Shown here in pieces: positions 11,184 through 23,091 of a DNA stretch of 64,000 nt (positions within the stretch are counted from its first letter, which is position 1; the number at the start of each line of letters is the position of its first letter). The position numbers and the translations under genes were made by a program. The stretch is from Ulota crispa (taxonomy: Eukaryota; Streptophyta; Bryopsida; Orthotrichales; Orthotrichaceae): NCBI GenBank assembly GCA_963920765.1, contig OY987244.1:16410358-16474357 (forward strand), in the 5' to 3' direction. The notes below the pieces were generated by a model. That model made no database searches and was not told where the DNA came from. It saw only the letters and a list, made by a program, of their open reading frames with translations.

Positions 11184-14100
11184 TCATGTCTTGTGCCAAA
11201 AGTCCATGCAAAAGCCTGGCTGCGTGTGAACGTGGACGTAGCACTTCCCTTTGCACATGAAGGCCTTTTCACAACCCCCATAGAAACGTCTGGTCCGTCT
11301 GGTGCAAACTATGCACACACGCCTCTGAGTGTCATCGCTTTTGATCATGTGAAAGCCAAGTTGACCGAATGAGTGATGCAGGCCTCTCACCACCCCAAGC
11401 TCCATATGCGGTCAGACAAGGGCCATCCCTAGCTCATAATGCCATTTGAGTCTAGGATCAACTAGTAGCCCAACCCTCTCAGCATCACCACAATACAAGA
11501 CATATGCGTTTACACAAGAAGAGTCTAATGCAAACATGAAGATGCAATGCCACCACTTCTGCAACTGTGTCTGCACAGTGTAGTTCCCCTGCTGCTGATT
11601 GACGACGTCGATTCCACGCATGTAGCTTTGATACTCAAGGAGAATGGAGTTAGTAGGGAAGTCAACTCTATCTTGCTTGATCCTCCTCCTTACGACTGTC
11701 CCCTCTTTGATTGGATTTGTAGCCGTGTTGAGCAACCAAATTGGCCTAGAATCTATCCAGCAGATCACTGAAACCGACCTGGAACGGAGCATCTTGGTTA
11801 TCAAAGTACCCATCAGCGGTAGATTTGCCTTGGGAAAACCAGCCAATGAAGTGGGAAAACCCTTAGAACCTTTCTTAACAGTCCCCGTCGCGTAGAAGCC
11901 TCTCTCAAGCAAGCGCATAAACAACTTCACGCCTGAAAAAAAGTTGTCTGTGACAATGGTGTGTCCTTTGTGTTCAAGCCCTCGAACTACTTGAAGCACC
12001 GTCCTCACCTACTAAAGTTCCAGCCTCCACTTCTGCTCTTGCCCCCAAATAAATTGACACATTCAAAACATATTTGCCACAACAAAGCAAATTCTAGTAA
12101 AAACAAAGCAGGACAGTACATGAAATTTGAATGAGAAAACTACAAGAGGGGAACATACAATGGGTTCAAAAATCCTTGGTAGACATTACTAGGCAGTAGT
12201 ACGGCCAATAATTACAAGCATGATCTTCATTTCCTATCAGACAATTTCTGATCAAAGCATAGTCACGAAGTTCCTACATCCATTTCAATGCCAGCAAGTC
12301 TACATCCGTGTTTTCTACCATTTTGTTGAATCAGTTCAAATACGAGGGGTCCAGTAAATGCACTTATTGATAGATCTCACGAGTTCTGAAAGTATTGTGC
12401 AAAGAACTTGAGATTGATCCCAGAATACATACATATACATATTAGAATTGAAATATTGATTATAGAACTCACCTTGACTGACTGGACGCTAAGGTCTAGA
12501 TCTTGATTCCAAACCAGATGGGCTTGCCTTTCATGTACTATCGAATGGCGCAAAATCTGCCTTTGTATGAAACCATAATTTTGTCAACAGTGCAAATGGG
12601 TTCATTGTTATAGAGTGATTGACTAATGCAAGTGAATCTCTCCACCACTCCTCAGACCTTGCTATCTTGTCGTACCTTGGTTCTGATTTCTTGGGCATTA
12701 GATCCTTGGTATTAACCAAATGTAGACACCGCACAATTGCCTCAAATCGGTAGCGAGTCATCACGACCGAAATAATTGGACAGCTGTAGAAATATCGGAT
12801 GTCCCAGTACAACTGTCTGTGAGGTACAACCTTCAAATCCATTAGAATTAGTACCCCAAACCAACAAAAAATCTCCTCTTCAGTTACATCGACCCAATTG
12901 TGGCGTCCATTTAGGAGATGCAGGTGCTTGTGCAAAGCTTGCTTTGCATACCTGCACAGAGGGGAGGATAGACGTGGTGAGTATGCAGTAAAGTACCGCA
13001 ATTTCAGGGTACAATGCAACAGTACTTGATGAGATACGATGTTGCTTACAAGTGTGTTTTCTAATTCTGACTATGGATTTCTAGATTATGAATTCAAGCC
13101 ATACTATCTCTTTGACTGTTGCAAACGATGGTAGGAATACTAACTTCCCCAGAAGAAGCAATACTCAAACACCAAGTCCAAGTTCTACACCTAGAAAGAC
13201 AAGGGGGACAACGCTACACTACTCTAGACAGGTTTTGAGTCCACGTGGAGTACTGCGGATCCAATTGAAGGCAGGCGACGACAACTTACAGCAACCTTGC
13301 ACTGGTTTACTAGGCCTCTCACAATATGTCCCAAAAGTGAGCATGCAAAAAGCTCTAGACGTTAGGATTTGGTAGTTGCTAGTTCTACCCAAGAAAAGGA
13401 AAGACTAGTAGCCTCCATGTTCCGAGGTCTTCCATGTTTCAGCTAAAGAAGCAATGGAGCCACAATAGAGAAAGTACATGTACTTACAACATGGGTGACT
13501 ACTATGTTTCGGAAGGGATGTTACAATTTTCAAAATAGAAGCGGCATTTTCAAGGAGAATTCCTACTTCAGCGACAAGAGATAGAGAAGTTTAGTTAGCA
13601 TTTAGAACATCAATCACACTTCAAGTTCATAGAATGTTGTTCCCATATGGAATGAAGGCTTTCAAGAAATGCTCACTCACTTATTGGTTTTGCAAACAAC
13701 TGGGGCTAGCATATCTCCAGGCCAGAACTGCTTGAAGTACTTAATTGGGGTTGTTGGAACCATCCGTAATCTCCCCTTGGCTCCTGATTCAGGTCCATGG
13801 AATTCTTGCTTGCCCAGAAGTGTCAAATTTGGCTCCTGCCATTGATCATCCGACCACTTCTCTTCAATCAACCAATTCGTCAAGTCCTCGATAGGGTCAT
13901 ACAACCCAAGCTCAGCCATGGGTAATTTGTGGAAAGAAGTCGCCGGCAACAAGGGCATGTCTACACTGCTGTTGTCCTCAAAATCGATGTTCTCTCCACG
14001 CCAGTCAACATTGCTAAGATTGGAGAGTGAGTCCGTAGTTCTAGCCGGAGAGGTCACATCCCCAAAAAGAGAATCATACGCCGGATCTGGTTGCGCTGAT

Positions 14101-14393
14101 GAATCCCCAAAGTTCAACGTTTGCTGGGTTGTCCGGATAGTGGAAGCAATGTTATCCATCTCCATGTCGATCACCGAGAGGTCACGTACTCTAGTTGACC
14201 CCCCAAAGTCCACCGTAAAGATTGGCATCTTTGTGATGGGATGGTAGAATTGCTCGAGAACCTCCCTTGCAAAGTGAGTCAAGCCCAGAGTCATCATGTA
14301 GTCAAGGCCCAGAGCCCTCAAGGGGACCACAATAGTTACATTTGTTGGCCATGCTGCTAGATCTATTCTCTGTTCTATTCTAGCAAAAATGGC
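11184..14393 (-). pseudogene. piggyBac-type transposase (DDE_Tnp_1_7), broken
   Basis: Exon A (13681-14393) holds an acidic N-terminal region ending in PIKYFKQFWPGDMLAPVVCKTN. A GT-AG intron (12952-13680) joins it in frame to KYAKQALHKHLHLL. The catalytic core follows: WVDVTEEEIFCWFGVLILM, MTRYRFEAIVRCLHLVN, first Asp in TVDKIMVSYKGR (12583-12585), YMKGKPIWFGIKI, a second intron starting at 12472, second Asp in TDNFFSG (11946-11948), third Asp in MRGIDVV (11607-11609), and the QKWWHCIFMFALDSSCVNAY helix. After one stop, the tail (11184-11405) carries a Cys/His-rich finger with CIVC, CEKAFMC and HVH. Damage seen: in-frame stops replacing the Gln before YMKGKP and the Trp after GIKI, a TGA before the finger, and frame changes before the first Asp and before RTVLQVV. 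The three catalytic Asp are kept. Not functional as read. Confidence 0.88.
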
Positions 14394-15779
14394 CTGTACT
14401 CACTGTCCTTTGCTAACAGCTTTCTGATTTGCCGTCTCTGCCTCGATGGTGAAGGGGCACATGTTGATCCCACAGCTGTGCAACCATGGCCAATACGGTC
14501 CTCAAGATTGTTGTGCCAAAGTGCTAGAGAATGGCAGCCCAGGTGTGAAGTCCTCCAAGGAAAATCAAAGGGGACATGGAGCATTCGGTGTTCGCTTGTA
14601 CGTGGAATCGGAGGAAATAGAAGCCTTGTACTTCTGCGGCCACATGGGTGTTACAAAAGAAGCCATCCCCATTACTGGAATGTCCAAACAAGTAATGTCA
14701 ATGATATCCTCAATGACCTTGTTCTCCTGCTGAGATTGTGTTGACAGAGCCTTGTCCCTGCAAAGGAAATTCTAGAATGAATACCGTTGTTCATGGGACC
14801 CTACACTTGCATTGTATCACGGGCACTGGTAGGAACTGAAGGTATTCTAAACCTCAACTTTATATGCACCTAGCTAATACGGTGTCCCCACTCAAACCTC
14901 ATGTAGATCACAGAAGCAATATTTTGAAATTAGACTGAAGTTGAATGTGCAGCTCAAAGCTGGGACTCCATGAAATGCCATGTCTGATACAAAGTTGGCA
15001 TTCGTTCCTAATCAAATGGTACAACACTAAGTAAAGCAAGTCCCCGCCCTTGTAAACTGCAGTAGACTAATCCATCCAATGAGCCATGTCACAAAGCAAA
15101 GTGCACCCTTTTTATGGCAACAAAGAGGAAGGAACACTTGCCTTGGGGTGAGTCAGCTTGTCTTCTTTGGCCGGAGAAGAATGGGACTTTGTTGGATTGG
15201 TGCAATTCCTAGAGGGGTCCACCATGGGGGAGCGCCACAAGTTTGCTGATTTGCCCCCCTGCCCGCGCCTTGAGTCTGAGTCATACTCTTTTGACCACCC
15301 ACAGCACTGCATCCTCCACGCTGCCCTTGCCCTCTTTAAATTTGGGGTGGGTTAGGATGTCCTGCCGATGAATTGCCATCTACAAATGCGGCAGAGCTTG
15401 CGACATCTAACTCTCGGCCCGGAGAGGAACACTTGCGTCGTAAACCTCGTCCCCCTATTGACCTTGATCCGCCCTCCCGCCGCGCCTGACGTCAATTCTC
15501 CCACGCGCCATTCCGCTTGTGCTTAGCGTGTCCACAAGGGCTAGGAGGGCATTCTCTACTCAAATTTGAAAGCGATCGCTAGGAGTCACATGCGGATTTG
15601 GCATCCTTGAAGGTAGCAGGTAAGACTCTTCTTGATCGCCTAGCCAAGGGGGAGTGCCCGCCATCGGCATGCAATGCTCTTGTGTCTCCTGCAACAACCT
15701 TGGCATTGGTGTCAGCATCTTTAGTGAATCTGGCACTACATTGCTGTGGTCAAAGGTTGCATTCCTCGGACTTGACCCA
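14394..15779. other. 5' middle of the piggyBac element, unresolved
   Basis: Overlapping short frames on both strands, for example minus-strand 15560-15964 and 14375-14584. The latter contains a basic RQRRQIRKLL stretch. They may be exons of the transposase 5' region, but no consistent splicing could be traced. Confidence 0.35.
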
Positions 15780-16269
15780 TTAGGCAGGGCAATGTGCAAT
15801 GCCATAGGAGTGTCTTCTCTCTCTATCTCCGATACCAATCTCCTCCGCACGAGCGGCTGGGAGCTCGGCGAGTGCAACGCTTTGCGGATTTGTGCTACCC
15901 TTTGTGCCTCCTCCCGCAAACAAACCATTGTCAGAAGTATGCAAATTTGGGAAGAACTTCTCACAAATCAAAAAATTAACTTTGGCATTGAACCCGCATG
16001 GGTCCCCCTCCTCAATTTGGTCCCTCCACCTCAAAACGTGTTGGATGTGCCTACAAAAAAGAAAACGGTGCCATTGGGGGTCTATTGTTCCTAGCGCCTA
16101 ATATGCACGAGGCAAGAGCAATTGCTTGCACATCCACTCATAGGAAATCAAAGCAACGATGAATGAGCTCTGAGAAACGGTTGCATCGTGATCCAAGGCC
16201 CACCGCTGCAAGAGAGCTGCCTCTGCTTCTAAACCCTTTAGTGGCGCCGCCAAATCCAAGGATGCCATG
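15780..16269 (-). CDS. gene-like sequence in the 5' part of the piggyBac element
   Basis: From ATG at 16269 a frame reads MASLDLAAPLKGLEAEAALL and continues to about 16100 (KQLLLPR). After a T-rich tract ending in GTAG (about 16039) a second open stretch reads HIQHVLRWRDQIEEGDPCG, then a long hydrophilic segment to about 15780. The pieces look like two exons of one protein, though the donor is not clean. They could be the N-terminal exons of the transposase or a second element gene. No family recognised; parts may be decayed. Confidence 0.35.
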
Positions 16270-16840
16270 ACAAGTTGATCATCAGCAACTAAAGTTCACA
16301 CAAAGGAAAACAATTGCGCGCACACAAATCTAGCCCATAATCAAAAGCCACCAAATTGCATAATAATGCAGTAGCAATTGAAGCCGCCAAAACCTAACTA
16401 CCTGCAGCAGGCCGTGCACTACAAAAATTATGTGCACACCCCTTTCAACGCTCACCCAATTTGTGAAGCGTATCCAATGTAACGAAGGACGCCTCCCTAC
16501 CAGCAGCGCAACGTTCAAATGCCATGCTTAGCCAAGCATCTTCCTGCCTAAAAAAAATGAGAATAGAATGCCACACAAGCAATGGGTGGCTACGTCAAAC
16601 TGACCCTCCTTAGGATAGACCCGGAATACCCAAGGTACATATGCCGTATAGCACAAAACGTATAAACGTCCATAGAATCTAGAGGAAGAATCTGCAAACC
16701 CGGCCAAATACTGCAAATTGACAAGGGAGGTGCCAATACAACTTCCACAAAACCACAAGGCAACCCTCCCACCCAAGTCCCTCCAAATACGTAAAAATAA
16801 GGCAAAACTAGCCAGAAAGGGACAGTAGGACGTCCAAGGG
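16270..16840. other. right arm and probable promoter side of the piggyBac element
   Basis: Upstream of the ATG at 16269 on the minus strand. A 112-codon minus frame runs across the element terminus itself, so it is not taken as a gene. Confidence 0.4.
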
Positions 16841-17140
16841 TTAAAAGAACAATTCCAACCTTTCATCCACTTAGGATGGTATTTTGATTTGCCATTTGAA
16901 GACTAAAATTGTTGAAAAATCCAATTAGAACAATCATTTAGAAAAGAGGATTGAGGTATCATAACCACCAATAGCATGATGTTAGGTATCAACAATTATT
17001 ATCCAAAAAACACAAGTTCAATTTTAATATTGAGCCAATGCAATGTCTCTTAGGTCAATTTGAAATTAAAAGAAAAACATTAAGATTTTTTTTTTTAATT
17101 GGAGGGTATTTATTTCAATAAATTGAAATTTCTTGATTTT

Positions 17141-17991
17141 TTAACCCCGAAAAGTCCATCATTGTCCCTACAAGGGACAAAATGGATTACAGGCAAGCTT
17201 GTTCTTTTGGGATTTTTGATCAATTTCTTTTAGTTTTTTGTTCCTAAAATAGAGTTTTGCAAGGGCTACACAAGAGTTCAATTGTTGTTGAAATCAAATT
17301 TACAGTGTAAGAGGTACAAGTGTTTTATATGTTTTTTTGTTCAAGGGACAAGCTGAACATACCATTTTTTGTTGACTTCTCTTTGTGGACTTCTCTCAAA
17401 GGCACCTAATGAAGACATGACCCTTCATTGGAATATATCCAAAGCAATAGCGTTTGAGATAAATAAATTATTGTGCTTTTTTTGTGGTAGTTGATAACAA
17501 CAAAATCTTCCAATCCACCAATTGAAATTTCTAATCTATTAAAAAAAACCATTGAAAAACTAATATGCAAAAGAAAACTAGTGTATTATTAATTTCTAGC
17601 ACATTTTTACAATGCAAGCCCATGAAAAGATTTTTTTGAATCTTTATTGGCCATGAAAACTTGTGGAGAAAAGCCTAATACAATTTAGAGCATGTTGGAC
17701 AAAATCTCTCATGTATCTATAATGAAACATATTTATGATACACAATCACAAGACCTAAAATTTTTGGGTAAAAGTCAAAAAACTTCTTACACCAACTTTA
17801 AATGCTCATATCTCTTAATCTGTATGGTCAAATCCCAAGGAACTTTCACCAAGGCTTTTTACATAAGTATAATGCAAGATCCAATGGTTCAATTAGTAGA
17901 AGTAAGGAAACTATTTTTAGAATCAAATGACTAAAATGACAAATTTTAATGTTTATTAAAATAAAAATGAGTTTGGCTGTTTAGGGGTTAC
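17141..17991. mobile_element. piggyBac-like MITE, divergent family A
   Basis: The left end is TTAACCCCGAAAAGTCCATC at 17141. The right end read inward is GTAACCCCTAAACAGCC, closing at 17991, with TTAA worn to TTAC. The interior shares a GTAAGAGGTAC-type block with family A. 851 bp. Confidence 0.6.
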
Positions 17992-18327
17992 CTCTTTCAA
18001 AATGCCATAAGAAAAAGTCCACAAGGCAAAAACAAAGGGATTTGGCCCCAAACTAGCCATAGACAATTTAGTTCAATTCAAAATTGATAAAATCCATGGT
18101 GGCACAAAGTTCAAATGATGATTTTATCCTCCCCAAAAAGAAACTCTTTCTTGAAAACTACTTTGAGTTCAAACCAGATCTTGAGGTCTTTAGCAAACAT
18201 GTGCATGGCATATTGCTTGACAAGCCTATAATTACAAAGTGCCATAGGAATGCAAATTTTTCTTTGAACCACAACATGTAAATAGATTAAATTGTGTTCA
18301 TACACTGATATTGCAATTATGAACATA
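17992..18327. other. AT-rich spacer
   Basis: Two overlapping short frames on opposite strands, no recognised element. Confidence 0.45.
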
Positions 18328-18850
18328 CAGTGAAACCTCTCTTATTGCATGTTCCCTATTTTAATAATTAATTATAGTTCTTACATTGCATACTCCTTAT
18401 ATGCATAAAATGTGTTGCTAGTGGTTCAAAATAGAAGGCAGTCATGATCACCAATTTTTTTAAATGAGCCACTTGTACATCACATGCATGAAATAAATGA
18501 CTTGAGGTGAATCACCTCATTACAAATATTTTCAGCCCTCAATAAGGCCTTTAAAAATTTTGTTAATTTTGTTCTCAATGCGGGGAACAAAAATAAAAAA
18601 GTCTTAGAAAAAAATTAGAAACATTTTTTGATTTTATTTGGTTTTATTTTATTTTAATTAAGAAAATGATGTGGCACCAATGGTGCCACGTCAAACTGTG
18701 CCATGTGCAAGGTTAAAGGGTATGGGCCCAAGGTTCCCATGCTCGGGAACTTGGGGCCTTATTGAGGGCCCAATATTTTTCTACGGCTTTGTATGCATAT
18801 CCCTTTAAATAACTCCCCACCATTCCCATGCAGTAAGAGAGGTTTCATTG
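18328..18850. mobile_element. Emigrant/pogo-like MITE
   Basis: Terminal inverted repeats CAGTGAAACCTCTCTTATTG (left) and, read inward from the right, CAATGAAACCTCTCTTACTG. They are flanked by TA on both sides (18326-18327 and 18851-18852). The ends match the CAGTAAAACCTCTATAAATT type known for Arabidopsis Emigrant and its pogo-like relatives. 523 bp without coding capacity. The middle contains GGGAACTTGGGGCC and other richer blocks. Confidence 0.8.
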
Positions 18851-18852
18851 TA

Positions 18853-20572
18853 TATTAGAAGATGTACAAGAATATCAAACTCCTCAGACTTGCTTAATTA
18901 AGTAACATCCTCATGTTCAACTTAGTAATTTCACTATTGTTAAGATTGAAATTTATGCAAGGATTTATGTAGATCATTATATTCAATGTATCACTACATA
19001 TAAGAAACACTGCACAGGCACAAAATATAACAAAAGCAAAGAAAATTACACCACATCTCAAAAAACATAGTCCTTTATAATTTACATATACATATTTACA
19101 CCTAAGTATTAATAATAGGCTCAAAAATTAGAGCACTTGTTTCTTCGGTCTTTTCCTATTATTTACAATATTGCTCCTTAAGCCAAGCATGGGCATGCAT
19201 GCTCGACTAACTCAAAAATTCTTGCAATAGTTACAAAATATTGAATCTTATCTATGCAAAATGTAGTATTTAATTCTAAAATTTGCAATAGTCTTCCTCT
19301 AATCTCTACGTACACAAATTTTACTAATTAAAAAAAAATGGAAGGCAATCATGGACAAAAACTCATAAAAATCAAAGTGTTACACAAATTACAAAAATTG
19401 GCAAGTTTGGGAAGTTTATATAAAATCGGATGAAGTCTCATCAGATATTTGGATTGCTTTGTTAAAGGCAAAACCCACCAAAACTGAACCATTTTTGTCA
19501 ATGAAATATCTATAAGATGTTGAGTTTTTAAGTAAGAGTATGTACAACTTAACAAAAACTTAGAGTTCTATGCAACATTAAAAGAAAATCCACACCAATC
19601 TTTAATTCCATGCAAAATAAAGTCAAAATGTACAAGACTTTGGAGACTGTAAACACCATAATTAGGAAAAGAACTCTCAAAAAACATCAAGATCCAAATT
19701 TTTGCAATTGAAAAAAATTTATATTGAGTAGTTTGTGATGTTTTCAATATTGTTGTGTTCTTCATGGGTGTTCAAATCTATAAAAGACTTCATGGAACCT
19801 TTTAGCAACACAACCAAAATTTATATTAGTACATTCAAAATTTGTGGAAATGTAAGCCAATTCAAGCTAAGATTTTATGCATTTATTACAGTAATCACGT
19901 GGAATTCTCATTTCTACTTACATCTCTAAGCTAGTTCATCTTTCCAACCTTGTTCTTGTGAAACTGATTCAACTATATTTCATGGAAATTTAATCTGCCG
20001 TGCCTTGATTTTTCATTCTTGTTTTTTGTAAAGATGTTCATTTTGTCGTGCATTAAGTATATCCATGAGAATATGTATTTTAATATTGGTCAAAGCTTTG
20101 GATCTCGAAACAAGCGTATTTTTATTTAGGTCTAAATATTTCCGATAGAGGCCAATCATAAAAGATTTTGAGGCTTTGAAAGGTCACACTCGTCATGACT
20201 AATTTACATAGTTTGCTAGACTTATGAGGATGAAAAATTCATGATCATGTTTGTTGCTCACAATTGGAATTTCATTTTGTTGCAAAAACAAACTTTCTTG
20301 AAACTAATCATCTAAGATTCTATTGAAAAGGTCTTGAATATATGCTTGAGATGGTACAAAATATGCATCTTAACAAAAGAATTCAAAAATTAGTAAACTC
20401 CCTGAAAGTCTATTATATAATTTATAATTGTAATTTTTTTCCAAAAGCATTGTGATTTATATGGTGCAAATGATGACACAATCATTTAATCTTAAAAAAA
20501 TACATGAGGTTAACTTTTGGTTTAATTATGCCGCAATGTGTTCTCCTTTATATTTGACATATTTTGCTTCCT
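18853..20572. other. AT-rich spacer, nothing recognised
   Basis: 1.7 kb with no credible gene, no clear inverted ends and no tandem array by eye. Confidence 0.5.
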
Positions 20573-21035
20573 CTTGCAAATCTTTCAATCTAATGCTTTT
20601 GACAATTCAAGCTATTATTGGTGTAATGCGATTTTTGACAATCATTTAAATTGAAGATTTGAATTCACACAAGCACAACTCTTTTCTTCTACAAGAGGAA
20701 AAAAATAGAGTTTCATTAATTCAACAAACAAGCTGCTAGCATGAAATGGAAATATAAGATGGCATGTAGTGGAGCTCTTGTGCCCGTCATCCAATTTGCA
20801 TTTTCCTTTTGCAAATCTTTCAACCCAATGCTTTTGACAATTCAAGTCACTGTTGTACTGCGATTTTTGACGATCATCTAAATTGAAGATTTGAATTCAC
20901 ATAAATAGAATTCCTTTCGAAATAATTAGTATTTCACTAAATCAACAAACAAATTGTTAAGTATGCAATGGAAACATAAGATGGCATGCAGTAGAACTAT
21001 TGTGCCCGTCATCTAATTTGCATTTACATGTGCAT
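20573..21035. repeat. two-copy tandem repeat, period about 235 bp
   Basis: The block starting TTGCAAATCTTTCAA at about 20574 recurs at about 20809. Both copies contain GCTTTTGACAATTCAAG, AAATTGAAGATTTGAATTCA, ATAAGATGGCATG and TTGTGCCCGTCATC. Copies differ at scattered positions. Confidence 0.7.
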
Positions 21036-23091
21036 GGATGGGCATAGCAGCATACATACGATGGGGATAGAAATGCACGCCCACGTGGGCCCGGAATGGA
21101 ACGGACCGAGTTTAACGGCCTGTGAACGATAACCGTCGGAGAGGCGTCACTCTGACGTGGACGCCAGACCACCGTCGATGTAGAAGGACGATCGAAGGTG
21201 CCTGGCAAGGGTACGGTGATTGGGCGAGACAGTCAGTTCGCAGAAGAGGCAATGGCTACCGCGAATTGCCAGAGCACAAGCGACCTCTGCTGCTTTTTGA
21301 GCACTGCCGGATTAAGCTTAGCTTCGCATTACAAGAACAAAACACAGCGTGCGGCACGCCGGGCCTCTTTCCCCTGTTCTCCAAGGCGCATTCCATTCTA
21401 CCTCCGCTCATGCGGAATGATCGATCTGCACATCTGCTTGCCTCCGTCGTCGTCGTCGTCGAATTTGGCAAACAAGAAATGGCCAAGTTACGGCCAAGTT
21501 ATGGCCAGGCTCGTGTTTCTTTAGTTTGTTTTCTCTTGGCCGATTGAGCCGGTTGCGAACGGTCTTGCAGTGGAAAACTACGCATGACACTCGGTCACAT
21601 TTCATTATTATATGCCGATGAGAAATCGTTATCAACGTTCCAGCTGTGCATCGGCGCTCTGGAGTCGCGACTCTGTTTTTGCATCGCTCTGCGCGTCGTA
21701 ACTTATTTGGCGTCTCGGCTCATTCAAGAAACGGCAAATAAAACAATCGCGAGTTAAGTGAACTATTGCGAGGCATGTAGGCCGCTCGAAATCTCTTTAT
21801 GTGAGCCGAGGTCGTTGCATAAATGACATGAGCGTGTTTGTTTCACGGAGTGATTGTGACGAAGGAGTGACTAAAAGCATGGAGATAGGTTTATGGAGCA
21901 GCAGTGCAGTGTCGATGTGAAGAAAGAACAATCATCAGTCGGCTATTAATATTGCAAAAGTGCGCCGGTTCACGAAGGGATACTGCATGCGCGCCCTCAG
22001 GCTGGTCGGTATGTGGAATATTTACTGCAACTCCTAGGGTCATGAACCATGCATCCGTGTGTGCGCCTGCTTTTTCTTTATCATATTTCATCCAGTGCTG
22101 TTGAATGCACATAACGGTTACATTGTGAAGACTGGATGTTATCGAGTGTGCACGAAAACAGTTTGCTCGCTGATTGATCAATTTTGTCAGCGCTTGGTTG
22201 CTTTAGTTCCTAAAACCATGGGATAAACATGGCTATCAAATCTTTTTCTGGCCTAGAGTCCGCCCTGGGGAAATTGGCAAGGGTTTAGGAGAAGCCGAAA
22301 GAAACCTGTTGTCCTATGTTTCATCGAACGGCCTATCTTTCTTAGATAGTCCTTACAGCAACCCTGGGAAGCTTTGATATCAACCTCGATATTGAACCGC
22401 GTAGATATATTTTTATCTCTTAATTGTGTTTTTGAGTCCTGGCTTATTATTGAGGCCAGATCGAGTATAAAGATTGTTGATATGTATGATCTTTTTGACA
22501 ACTTTCCTTTCTTAAGCATGGAATCAGACTGTCTTGATTAATACCTGGCTTGTTCTTGCGACTCAACTTTTCGAAACTGTTCGTCTCACCGCGGACAGTA
22601 TATACCACTAAATGATATTAGTGAGCACGCTTCAAGCTTCGCTTGTCACCGCTGGCACAGTATGTCCAAGAACGAGCCCCTGTGAACTTTGGTGCAAACT
22701 ATTATCTTCGCTCCTCTTTTTCATGCAGCAGCTTCTTGAAGTTCATTCTTGAGAGATGCCCGTTTTGACAAATCCTTCAGGTCAATTATGTCATCATATT
22801 CACATGTCAATGTCGTAACAAGTGTTCATTGAAATAGCGATTTTTGCATTTTTCACCGCTGAGCACTGGCATGGGTGCAGACCTTTGTTGCATATTGATT
22901 TAATTTCGGAGAAAATCACCGACCGTTTTGAGTGAAAAAACAATGTTGTTGCTTTACAGTTCTGTTTCACCAGTGACGAAAACACGATTTTGCTGCTGCT
23001 AAAGTACCTTGGCAAAGTGTGTTTTTTTAGTGATTTCGATTAAGCGATAGTCAGAGTTCTGTTCAAGAGAAAGTTCTGAAAATGCCTTGGA
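21036..23091 (+). promoter_or_regulatory. low-repeat upstream region of the F-box gene
   Basis: From about 21050 the sequence turns richer in G+C and CpG, peaking at 21080-21520, and stays free of recognisable transposon ends up to the first called exon. It likely holds promoter, 5' UTR and possibly missed 5' exons. The frames at 21122-21547 (plus) and 21256-21486 (minus) are low-complexity or overlapping, and neither was accepted. Confidence 0.45.

Larger units (their letters stand above)
9660..16844 (-). mobile_element. large piggyBac-superfamily transposon with decayed transposase
   Basis: 7185 bp bounded by TTAA at 9660-9663 and 16841-16844. Ends read inward are TTAACCCCTAGATGACCAAAG and TTAACCCTTGGACGTCC, matching at about 10 of 13 positions after the TTAA. 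Inside, on the minus strand, lies a piggyBac-type transposase gene (11184-14393) and, further 5', gene-like sequence at 15780-16269. The element is richer in G+C than its surroundings. TTAA duplication, CCC-starting ends and a DDD transposase with a cysteine-rich tail are the hallmarks of the superfamily. The left end closely matches the ends of many small MITEs in this window. Confidence 0.85.

Noticed and set aside
16528-16866. 112-codon minus-strand frame at the right end of the piggyBac element
   Set aside because: Runs through the transposon terminus and TTAA into flanking DNA, so it is unlikely to be a gene.
21122-21547. 141-codon plus-strand frame
   Set aside because: In a G+C-rich upstream region with overlapping frames on both strands; contains a run of Val from a trinucleotide repeat and no recognised domain.
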